A stretch of 9,181 nt of DNA, taken from assembly GCA_003229935.1 (NCBI GenBank), contig QIGD01000069.1, positions 1 through 9,181 on the forward strand, written 5' to 3'. Origin of the DNA: Methanobacteriota archaeon (GTDB taxonomy: Archaea; Hydrothermarchaeota; Hydrothermarchaeia; Hydrothermarchaeales; BMS3B). Below, in pieces: positions 1 to 5,785 of the stretch (positions are counted from its first letter, which is position 1; each line of letters starts with the position of its first letter). The notes beneath the pieces are model-generated. The model made no database searches. It worked only from the letters and a program-made list of their open reading frames with translations, and was not told the DNA's origin. The position numbers and the translations under genes are program-made.

Positions 1-360
1 TTTCTGAAACAAACTGTCTATTCTGTCAGAAGGTGATTGACTTTTACTGTTCATACTATTTTAGAATTAACAGGCAGTATAAAAGCAGGATAAACTGTAT
101 ACGCATCCTGTCAATTTTAAATTATAAGATGAAATGACACCCCTTCTTTTAACGAACTTTTTTTTTCAGAAAAAAGAAGCAAAAAACGGCGGCGGCAACC
201 CTAAAGAAAAAACTACGGCAACAACGAATTCTCGGCGGACTTGCAACTCCTCCACTTTTAAGGCTATCCCATATAATGGGACAATTGACTCATAATACAG
301 CCCAAATGTGCAAAAAGTTAATGGAGGTTAAAATGATGAACCACACAGGCTGAGAATGCA
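1..360. other. intergenic region without a supported gene
   Basis: No reading frame here has a credible start, ribosome binding site and protein-like composition together. A TATA-like box lies on the plus strand at about 77-83, but the only ATG soon after it runs two codons. A GC-rich patch at about 187-260, with the heptamer CGGCAAC twice, stands out from AT-rich surroundings. It is followed by a palindrome at 267-281. A run of nine T at 158-166 with complementary CTTCTTTT and AAAAGAAG flanks could fold and end transcription. The stretch lies downstream of the HEPN gene on the minus strand, so part of it is probably that operon's 3' untranslated region. Confidence 0.55.
267..281. repeat. perfect inverted repeat, 6-base arms, 3-base spacer
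   Basis: The sequence reads TCCCAT-ATA-ATGGGA. The arms are perfect, and the centre resembles a TATA box on both strands. It could be an operator or a small hairpin. No gene with a good start lies immediately beside it, so its role is unknown. Confidence 0.4.
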
Positions 361-741
361 CTAGCCAAGGGAGTCCTTTGCTGCACTTAGAAATTTTTCA
401 GCTTTGTTGACCCATCTCTTAGCGTCTGCCTTGCTCATCTCAGCCCCATAGTAATCCACCTTGCTCTTAAGCTGCACTGCATCATTAATGGTCTTCCTGA
501 GGTTTGCGTATCGCAAGGGAATCTTGTTCTCCTCGATAAGCTCCAGGAACAGCCTGGGCGCGGTGTCATGCCTTATTGCACGCCTGCCCAGGAAATTAAT
601 GGAAAGGGCATCGTTTGCTCTTATTATGGAGTGGATGCACTGGGCTACGATCACCGTGTACCTCTCTCTGCTGGCCGAAGAACCTTCCAGCAGCGTCTTA
701 GCACTTCTGAGCCAATCCTCAGCTTCATTAATCTCTCTCAT
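361..741 (-). CDS. HEPN domain protein, probable toxin of a HEPN/MNT pair
   Basis: A 126-residue, mainly helical protein of HEPN type. Members of this class are usually ribonucleases or RNA-binding toxins neutralised by a neighbouring MNT nucleotidyltransferase. The length and helical pattern fit, as does the C-terminal part DYYGAEMSKADAKRW followed by an A-rich final helix. The only R-x4-H pattern is R53-RAIR-H58, at the boundary where PF05168-type members usually have a THDL-like motif. The C-terminal half (77-126) has no histidine, so the classical RX4-6H active site is not in its usual place. The ATG at 741 lies inside the end of the upstream gene (14-base overlap) with GGAG/AGG-like bases before it, so translation is probably coupled. 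GC content is higher than in most of the window, as for its partner. The HEPN family call is fairly secure; catalytic activity is not. Confidence 0.8.
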   Translation of the reverse strand: MREINEAEDWLRSAKTLLEGSSASRERYTVIVAQCIHSIIRANDALSINFLGRRAIRHDTAPRLFLELIEENKIPLRYANLRKTINDAVQLKSKVDYYGAEMSKADAKRWVNKAEKFLSAAKDSLG

Positions 742-1723
742 ACAAGACCTCTCCTCTTTTTAATTCCTCTTCGAACTGCGTGTTTTCAGCTGCTTCCTCA
801 TGGGTGAGGACAAGGGGGATTATCTTTATTCTGGAGCGGTTTAAGATTCCCTCCGCTATCCTGTTTATCTCTTCTTCAGCTTTTTTATCCTCCACGATAA
901 CCGCTATGTCAACATCGCTCTCAGGTTTTTCCTCCCCCCTGGCTACGCTGCCAAATATTATGATTCTCCCTATGCCGGGCAGATTTTTTGATTTTTCCGC
1001 AAATTCATTCGCGGCAAGCCTATGGGGGGAGGCTTCTATCTCCAGTATTTTCTCCACCTCAGCCAGGTAAGGAGATTCAGTATTCAGCCTGCAGGAAATA
1101 GAGCCGCCTATCCTGCTCAGGTGAACCACGCCCGCAGAGTACAGGTCGTTAATGAGGCGCCAGACCGTGGAGTATGGGGCGGCGGCCTGCCTGGAGAGCT
1201 CCCTTATGGTAAAAGACCTTTTAGGGTATTCAAGGAGAAGCTTGACCACCTTACTGTGCCTGGAAATCTTTGTAATAATGAGCCGGCCCGAGGACGCTCT
1301 CCTTTTCTCCCCCCTCCTGGGCTTCCCGAGCACCCTCTTCCTAATGGACTCCAAGGGCGCTGTCCCCTTGGGCTCGACGGTCACCGAAACCTCATCGTCC
1401 ACCTCCATCAGCCCTATGCCCAGACTCTTCGCTGTCTCTCTAAGCTTATCAGTGGACCTGGAGGCTGGAATAGCCAGGTATGAAAGATGTGAGCCGGAGG
1501 TGTAGTCTATCGCCCTTGCAATTCCTGACCTCAAATCACCCATGCTCCCCTTTACCTCAACCATCACTATCCTGTCACCTTTTACGGCCACCAAATCAGG
1601 ATACCTGCCTTTAACTCTTAAGGTCTCCCTCACTTCATATCCCGAGTCAATGAGGAACTCCACAACTCTCCTCTCCACTGCATCTTCCCAAGTTTTTTGT
1701 TGCGTTTTCATTATGAATAACAT
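728..1723 (-). CDS. PD-(D/E)XK-like / winged-helix / MNT nucleotidyltransferase fusion, probable antitoxin
   Basis: A 331-residue protein with three apparent domains. Residues about 11-115 look like a PD-(D/E)XK nuclease fold: E17, then RYPDLVAV with D43, then VEVKG with E56 and K58. About 150-215 form a winged helix (FTIRELSRQAAAPYSTVWRL, then a wing near 200-212). About 250-330 form a minimal nucleotidyltransferase: GS at 258-259 and DVD at 270-272, the family's GS-x10-DxD metal-binding pattern. No clear third carboxylate is seen. In known HEPN/MNT pairs the MNT protein inactivates the HEPN toxin by nucleotide transfer, and a winged helix would allow autoregulation. The nuclease-like domain has no assigned role here. 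The ATG at 1723 lies inside a palindrome; the ATG at 1711 (327 residues, MKTQQKTW) is an equally good start, and neither has a clear ribosome binding site. It overlaps the HEPN gene. Confidence 0.82.
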   Translation of the reverse strand: MLFIMKTQQKTWEDAVERRVVEFLIDSGYEVRETLRVKGRYPDLVAVKGDRIVMVEVKGSMGDLRSGIARAIDYTSGSHLSYLAIPASRSTDKLRETAKSLGIGLMEVDDEVSVTVEPKGTAPLESIRKRVLGKPRRGEKRRASSGRLIITKISRHSKVVKLLLEYPKRSFTIRELSRQAAAPYSTVWRLINDLYSAGVVHLSRIGGSISCRLNTESPYLAEVEKILEIEASPHRLAANEFAEKSKNLPGIGRIIIFGSVARGEEKPESDVDIAVIVEDKKAEEEINRIAEGILNRSRIKIIPLVLTHEEAAENTQFEEELKRGEVLYERD

Positions 1724-1747
1724 TATTCATTAACATAACATCATGTT
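1713..1747. promoter_or_regulatory. palindromic start region of the MNT/HEPN operon, candidate operator
   Basis: ATGAATAA-CA-TTATTCAT at 1713-1730 is a perfect inverted repeat with 8-base arms and contains the first ATG of the MNT gene. A second, smaller palindrome AACAT-C-ATGTT follows at 1737-1747. The motif TAACAT recurs at 1718-1723 and 1731-1736. Because the downstream protein carries a winged helix, binding here by that protein is a reasonable inference. No strong TATA box can be separated from these AT-rich palindromes. Confidence 0.5.
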
Positions 1748-1797
1748 TTGTAAGAAGCTGGAAAACTGATTGCTATAAGGCAGGTGAAAAGAGAAAG

Positions 1798-2199
1798 TTG
1801 AGTAGGAATTATAGGAAAGTAGAGGTTCCGCGTGAACTATCTGAAATTAAAAATGTGATGGAAAAAATCATCGGTGATGAAAAAGCAACAGAAATAATGG
1901 CAAAAATAGTGTATGATAGGCAAGAGTTGGAAATAGATGGAATAGAACTAATACGCAAAATGCTTGAAGCCGGAGCAGAACCTGAGAAAATAAGGAGGAT
2001 GCTCGGTATTGATTGGGGACTCGAACAGAATGACATACAGAAAATACTTGAAATTTCTATGAAGCCTGAAGAAGAGACTGACGCCAATATACCTATCAGC
2101 CAGGAAAAGGACGAATCCGATGAGGAAGCTGATGGCACAAACTTTGACAGTCTCTTGAAAAGCGATGTTTTATCTCGTATTGATGATGAAATTGACTGA
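1798..2199 (+). CDS. small acidic protein of unknown function
   Basis: A 133-residue protein that I do not recognise. The first two thirds look alpha-helical with regular charged and hydrophobic spacing, including GAEPEKIRRMLGIDWGLEQ. The last third is very acidic and probably disordered (EEETDANIP, then EKDESDEEADG). There is no signal peptide or membrane segment. The start is TTG at 1798, the first usable start in the frame, which is closed by a TGA at 1714. AGGTGA at 1782-1787 lies about ten bases before it and supports this choice. The gene is convergent with the next one, with only 19 bases between the stops. Composition is AT-rich like the rest of the window, unlike the HEPN/MNT pair just upstream. 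Confidence 0.65.
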   Translation: MSRNYRKVEVPRELSEIKNVMEKIIGDEKATEIMAKIVYDRQELEIDGIELIRKMLEAGAEPEKIRRMLGIDWGLEQNDIQKILEISMKPEEETDANIPISQEKDESDEEADGTNFDSLLKSDVLSRIDDEID

Positions 2200-2218
2200 G
2201 GTAGGACATAAGGAATAA

Positions 2219-2539
2219 CTAAAATTCTTTATCTAAATCATCTAAAACACCCTTCTCAAGTGCTATAGTTATTAACCTTTCTTTCTGTCCAGACTCTTCC
2301 TCATTATCCAAAGGCGGGTCAAAAAACCCTAAAAAATTACCTGCTTCAATAGCCTTTAAAGCATTATTACCCTCTAGGGTATCTCTTTTCTGTTTCAGAT
2401 ACCCTTCTACAACATCTCCTCTTTTAAACTGGAGGTAGCCAATCTGTGATATATTCTGACTGTCTGTTTTTCTTAAAATTCTCATTAGCCCAGAATATTT
2501 ATGTTGTTCAATCTCCCGGATATCTATCACTTCGTACAA
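2219..2539 (-). CDS. small protein with weak PATAN/DUF4388-like pattern
   Basis: A 106-residue soluble protein. Residues about 16-75 run SGLMRILRKT, then GYLQFKRGDVVEGYL, then a G-x-x-AL stretch and GNFLGFF. This is the order seen in PATAN/DUF4388 and in similar archaeal G-rich beta domains (a short strand, an ILxFxxGxIVxA-like strand, then G..AL.....G.F). The resemblance is by eye and weak. The start is TTG at 2539, supported by a strong GGAGGTGA about nine bases before it; no ATG lies nearby in the frame. A TATA-like element read on this strand overlaps the TATA box at 2605 that serves the opposite strand, so one AT-rich box may serve both directions. It could be a small regulatory or scaffold protein; the function is not known. 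Confidence 0.6.
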   Translation of the reverse strand: MYEVIDIREIEQHKYSGLMRILRKTDSQNISQIGYLQFKRGDVVEGYLKQKRDTLEGNNALKAIEAGNFLGFFDPPLDNEEESGQKERLITIALEKGVLDDLDKEF

Positions 2540-2604
2540 TTTCCCTTTTCACCTCCGTTAAAATTGTATATTCAGACAACACAAGATACAAAAAAGAAGG
2601 GGAC

Positions 2605-2646
2605 TATATAAAAGGAGTGCTGTTTTCTTTCTGGTAGGTACCAGAA
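2605..2646 (+). promoter_or_regulatory. TATA promoter with perfect 8-base palindrome over the start site (copy 1)
   Basis: TATATAAAAGG begins at 2605 after a purine-rich GAAGGGG that could be a BRE. The perfect inverted repeat TTCTGGTA-GG-TACCAGAA occupies 2629-2646, beginning 24 bases after the TATA box starts, so it covers the expected transcription start. A repressor bound there would block the promoter. Nearly the same arrangement recurs at 8781-8824. It drives transcription toward the membrane protein gene at 2693. Confidence 0.7.
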
Positions 2647-2662
2647 CAAAAATAATATCTTC

Positions 2663-2670
2663 TTTATATA
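2663..2670 (+). promoter_or_regulatory. second TATA box for the 2693 gene
   Basis: TTTATATA is centred about 26 bases before the ATG at 2693, which would give a leaderless or nearly leaderless transcript. Together with the operator-controlled TATA box at 2605, the gene appears to have two tandem promoters. Confidence 0.45.
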
Positions 2671-2692
2671 TGCCCTTTTTTCTTTGAGAGAT

Positions 2693-3650
2693 ATGAGCAG
2701 GCGACAGACAGCAACACTTACTGTAGTGGTATTTTATATTTTATTAGTCTCAACTTCTGTTGTGATGGCAATGGTTACACGCACAGCCCCGCCTCAAGTC
2801 ATCAGCGGAGGTTTGTTCAAATACTACTTCTTCCACATATTTTTCACCCGGATGGGGTAAACTGGCAGTGTATGGCGGAATGGTTGTGATTCTTTTTTAT
2901 ATCGGTAGATTTATTCTATCTGGCGGTAGCGATACAACAGAAAGCAGACAGAAGCTGTTATCTACTTTGTTTATAATTATTCTGGCAGGTTTTGCTTTCA
3001 CCGGAGGTATCTCATGGACTGGACAGGACAGGACAGGTACTGGGTGAAAACGTGTTATACAATCATGCAACCAATTTCCTCAACAAACAGTTTACCGATG
3101 CCACCGCGGAATTTGAGCTTTTCTTAGGGGTTTCCACAGCTTTGGATGTCGTCTCTTCAGTTAAGGTAAGTGCGGTTATAGTATCCGTACGTGCAGGAGC
3201 TTCTCCTCCAACCTATCATGACATTCGTGAATAAGATTACCTGGAGCATCTTGGACTTTATAATCAGCATATCTATCCACCAGGTCCTTTTAATCTTCGG
3301 GAACAGGTATGCCATGAGCACACTCTTCCCTCTGGGTCTTGTGTTATTACTCATTCCCGTTCTCAGACCTGCAGGAAGTTTTCTCGTTGCCCAGGCTGTT
3401 GCACTATGGTTGATTCTTCCTGTTGTGATGGACAGCCTGTACATTCCTGTCGGAATCTTTTTTGGGTGCGACATCTTCGCCTTCTATAAATAATCTTATG
3501 TCTGTGAATTCTTTGAACAGTGTCGCTCTGCAATATCTGAGTCATTCTATGTTAATCGGAGCAGGTGGTGTGGGGTGCACTGAAGCTAATCAGAAAGCTT
3601 GTAAGATATATGATACCTATTCTCAGAGCATGAACTATCCACTCCTCTAA
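2693..3650 (+). pseudogene. frameshifted multi-pass membrane protein of an archaeal pilus/secretion type
   Basis: Five consecutive open segments in frames shifting the same way join into one plausible protein of about 313 residues. (1) 2693 to about 2810: a signal-like start, MSRRQTATL followed by a hydrophobic VVVFYILLVSTSVVMA. (2) To about 3030: two hydrophobic helices around GGMVVILFYIGRF and LLSTLFIIILAGFAFTGG, a TrbC/VirB2-like layout. (3) To about 3190: a soluble stretch with GENVLYNHATNFLNK. (4) To about 3460: TWSILDFIISISIHQVLL, then the hydrophobic FPLGLVLLLIPVLRPAG and FLVAQAVALWLILPVV. (5) To TAA at 3648-3650: the C-terminal part with LMSVNSLNSVALQYL. The shifts fit an extra G near 2806-2812, two extra GGACA units at 3021-3035, an extra ACGT near 3187-3193, and an extra T in T6 before GGG at 3458-3466; removing these 16 bases restores a frame divisible by three. 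The exact family is uncertain. The +1 direction at every break is notable. Confidence 0.65.
3021..3037 (+). repeat. pentanucleotide tandem repeat (GGACA)3 at a frame break
   Basis: GGACA occurs three times in a row followed by GG. Removing two units gives an uninterrupted reading (TGG ACT GGA CAG GTA CTG GGT GAA) that links the second and third segments of the broken membrane protein. This fits expansion by slippage or unequal exchange. Confidence 0.6.
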
Positions 3651-3669
3651 AAGACCCGGGTTTCCATTA

Positions 3670-4308
3670 CTAAAATCTTATCAGAGGAATGACTCCGGCG
3701 ATTGATGTATTTGTTTTTATCAATTCAGCTTCCGTCCGGCCACAGATATCACTATCACCCGATACAAATTCCAGAGGGTTTCTTGTTTGTGCGAGGTCAT
3801 GGGCATCTACTATCAAATGAATATCTTCCGTGTCATTTATCCCAATTAAGGCTTTTTCTACTGCAGGATAATCTATTGTCCGTCTATGTATTCGGACAGT
3901 CTGGAAAAGGGAGGTCTCTCTCCTTTCAACTTCAGCCTCCAAAGCAACTGCCAGGTCATCCAACTCTCCCATTAAATCCTCTCTTGAAATAGGATAATTT
4001 ATTGAATCAATCAGTTGAGAGACTGGTTGAAATATTTTAGTCCTATTGAGATGTTTAGGAATTCTATCTCTATATGTAATCTCAATTGTGTCAGGCAAAT
4101 GTTTTTTCTCCAGAGAATGTATATATTTCTCCAAATCACCAATAATTACTCTTTTATACTTCTTTTTCTTTATTAGAAAAACAGTCATACCGTATTCGCT
4201 GGTATATTCCTCCTCCTCTGTCTTGACAACCTTTTCTGCAGGAATATTCCAATCATCTCCTCTAAAACAATACCCCAATAACACATTCACATCAAGAAAC
4301 CAGCAAAT
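3670..4308 (-). CDS. PIN-domain protein, probable ribonuclease; start codon uncertain
   Basis: The C-terminal part has the order expected of a PIN fold: DAHDLAQTRN, then LEFVSGDSDI with the paired acidic residues, then a helix and a final strand TSIAGVIPL. The N-terminal strand reads FLDVNVLLGYCF, whose Asp (codon at 4291-4293) is the expected first metal ligand. The first standard start in the frame is GTG at 4290, which begins just after that Asp and would delete it. The frame stays open upstream through TGC TGG TTT CTT GAT. The run GGGGGAAG at about 4313-4320 (minus) precedes ATA (4311) and ATT (4308), so initiation there on a non-standard codon, or a lost ATG, is likely. I give ATT as the boundary, 212 residues. 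It follows its upstream gene by about ten bases in one operon. PIN proteins commonly act as RNA-cleaving toxins. Confidence 0.7.
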   Translation of the reverse strand: MCWFLDVNVLLGYCFRGDDWNIPAEKVVKTEEEEYTSEYGMTVFLIKKKKYKRVIIGDLEKYIHSLEKKHLPDTIEITYRDRIPKHLNRTKIFQPVSQLIDSINYPISREDLMGELDDLAVALEAEVERRETSLFQTVRIHRRTIDYPAVEKALIGINDTEDIHLIVDAHDLAQTRNPLEFVSGDSDICGRTEAELIKTNTSIAGVIPLIRF

Positions 4309-4319
4309 TATACTTCCCC

Positions 4320-5180
4320 CTAAAGCCCCTTTACAACTTGAGCATTGATTTCTTCCACAAAGCTTAATATGCGAGTATCAGGCTGATAATACTCAATATA
4401 AAACTTTTTTTTATAATTTTGTATAAAATTGTCAAACAACTTGCACTGTATAGAATACCGTTCCTTAAACTCATTTATTTTTTCTTCGGCATTCTCTACA
4501 GTCTTTACAGCCAATGCTGCAGATATAAGGTCAATAAAAGGCTCCATTACGGTTTGGATTTCTTTGTTTTCATTTGGATAATGCCTTGCCAGATATGAAA
4601 TAATAGATTTCCATTCAAGGACTTCAGGTAATATCTCAACAAATTCTTTATCTTCAAACTTTGACATCATTTCATAAACCAGATTATAAATATTTGACTT
4701 CCCAATCCCAAAAGAGTCTAAAGCACTATTATCAGTTCTTGTTTCTATAGTTTTTCTTAATTTTAGATAAGGCTGTTGAAATTCATAAGGGGCAAATGAA
4801 TAATGGTCTTCAATTATACAGTCTAATTTATGATATCCCAAATCCTTAAAAACCTCTTTGACTACAGTGTCAATTATCTTCCTGTTACCATTTAACTCAG
4901 GTTTCTCCACCCCGGATTTAACTACAAGATACTCTTGGGGTTTACCATTCAAGATACTTTCTACAGTTTCAGTTACATCAGGGAGCAATTCCATTATAGT
5001 GGTGTTTCCATATTTATACCAGCAATTTGGAAGTCGTAAATCAATATGGTTTTCATCTTTAAGCTTTCGATAAATTTTATAAATCAGCTTATAGAATCTG
5101 GTCTTACTCACTTGCTTATTAGAGAATTGTTCCACCAGTTTGATTATAGCATATGCCAAGGCAGGGTTGTCATACTCCAT
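4320..5180 (-). CDS. unknown helical protein paired with the PIN gene, possible antitoxin
   Basis: A 286-residue protein starting MEYDNPALAYAI. The start at 5180 is chosen because AAGGAGGTGTGAT lies directly before this ATG. An upstream in-frame ATG at 5198 would place that ribosome binding site inside the coding region. The N-terminal 60 residues (KTRFYKLIYKIYRKL, then LPNCWYKYGN) faintly resemble the start of DUF4065/Panacea-type antitoxins, where a T+LxKLLY helix is followed by a W..GP-like segment. This is a visual resemblance only. The rest is mostly helical, with a charged C-terminal half (AEEKINEFKERYS) and no membrane segment. The stop lies about ten bases before the PIN start, so the two are cotranscribed, a toxin-antitoxin-like arrangement with the larger gene first. 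Function is inferred from context. Confidence 0.7.
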   Translation of the reverse strand: MEYDNPALAYAIIKLVEQFSNKQVSKTRFYKLIYKIYRKLKDENHIDLRLPNCWYKYGNTTIMELLPDVTETVESILNGKPQEYLVVKSGVEKPELNGNRKIIDTVVKEVFKDLGYHKLDCIIEDHYSFAPYEFQQPYLKLRKTIETRTDNSALDSFGIGKSNIYNLVYEMMSKFEDKEFVEILPEVLEWKSIISYLARHYPNENKEIQTVMEPFIDLISAALAVKTVENAEEKINEFKERYSIQCKLFDNFIQNYKKKFYIEYYQPDTRILSFVEEINAQVVKGL

Positions 5181-5224
5181 ATCACACCTCCTTACCATAC
5201 AAAATTGAACTGAGGTTATTCTTC

Positions 5225-5242
5225 TTACTATATATATTTTGC
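5225..5242 (-). promoter_or_regulatory. TATA promoter of the PIN operon
   Basis: On the minus strand AAAATATATATAG lies about 50 bases before the ATG at 5180. Initiation about 25 bases downstream would give a leader of about 25 bases that contains the GGAGGTG ribosome binding site. Confidence 0.5.
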
Positions 5243-5334
5243 TTTTATTTTGTACCCTCAGGAGTAGTCCATTTTCATCCTCAGAACTTAAGAGAATGTA
5301 CTCTGTTGTTTCACAGCCTTATGCTCTCTAAGGT

Positions 5335-5348
5335 AGCTCCCTGGAGCT
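5335..5348. repeat. perfect inverted repeat AGCTCC-CT-GGAGCT
   Basis: Six-base arms with a two-base spacer lie about 25 bases past the stop of the broken HNH gene. It could be a short hairpin at the end of the FlaJ/HNH transcript or an operator. It lacks an adjacent T run. Confidence 0.35.
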
Positions 5349-5372
5349 GGTGACGAAGGGTAACTCAACTAT

Positions 5373-5785
5373 CTAGTCAGTATGAAACGGTACAAACTCC
5401 GCCAGTTTCAGTTGCTTTTTTGGTTCTGGCACCCCTCCATAATTGTGGAATCTGTTGAAAGTCAGCTTGTGGCAATCGTGGCAGAGTGTGATAAGGTTGG
5501 CTCCGTCAAGACACTTACCTCTCTGGCTTACTGGTTTGATGTGGTGAACTTCCAGAGTCATCGAATTTCCATGCACGCCACAAACCTGACAGGTGAAGTG
5601 GTCTCTTTCAATTATCTCAAGCCTCTTGGCTAGCCATAGGAGCCGCCAGTCTGACCGCCCCTGTAGGATGTTTTCATACAGTTAGATTTTAGTGAATTCA
5701 GTGCGACACTCTTCACTACAGTAGAGTTGCTGTCTACCTGTCAGCGTTGTTCCACAGTTCACACAGTATTTTTTTCACTCTTCAT
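5373..5785 (-). pseudogene. zinc-ribbon HNH endonuclease gene, disrupted
   Basis: The reading contains an N-terminal zinc ribbon (YCVNCG, then YCSEECR: CxxC and CxxxC), a linker with RLEIIERDHFTCQVCG, and an HNH core: LEVHHIKPV with the HH pair, then NLITLCHDCHKL with N and CxxC. Such proteins are DNA nucleases found in mobile or defence contexts. Two lesions break it. The ATG at 5785 is out of frame with the ribbon at a run of seven A (5769-5775); one more A restores the frame and makes the total length divisible by three. A TAA at 5682-5684 interrupts the linker after EFTKI. The last possible internal start (ATG 5576) would omit the CQVCG pair. The ATG overlaps the preceding FlaJ-type gene as ATGA, so the gene was the last of that operon. 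Confidence 0.72.

Noticed and set aside
21..31. TTCTG-T-CAGAA palindrome resembling the operator half-site
   Set aside because: It shares only five bases per arm, has different spacing and no TATA box at the right distance.
1022..1505. Long plus-strand frames opposite the MNT gene
   Set aside because: They are antisense to a clearly coding region with recognisable domains, and their own sequences are rich in Pro, Arg and Ser without motifs.
3654..3661. ACCCGGGT palindrome between convergent genes
   Set aside because: Eight bases occur by chance, and there is no T run or longer stem to call it a terminator.
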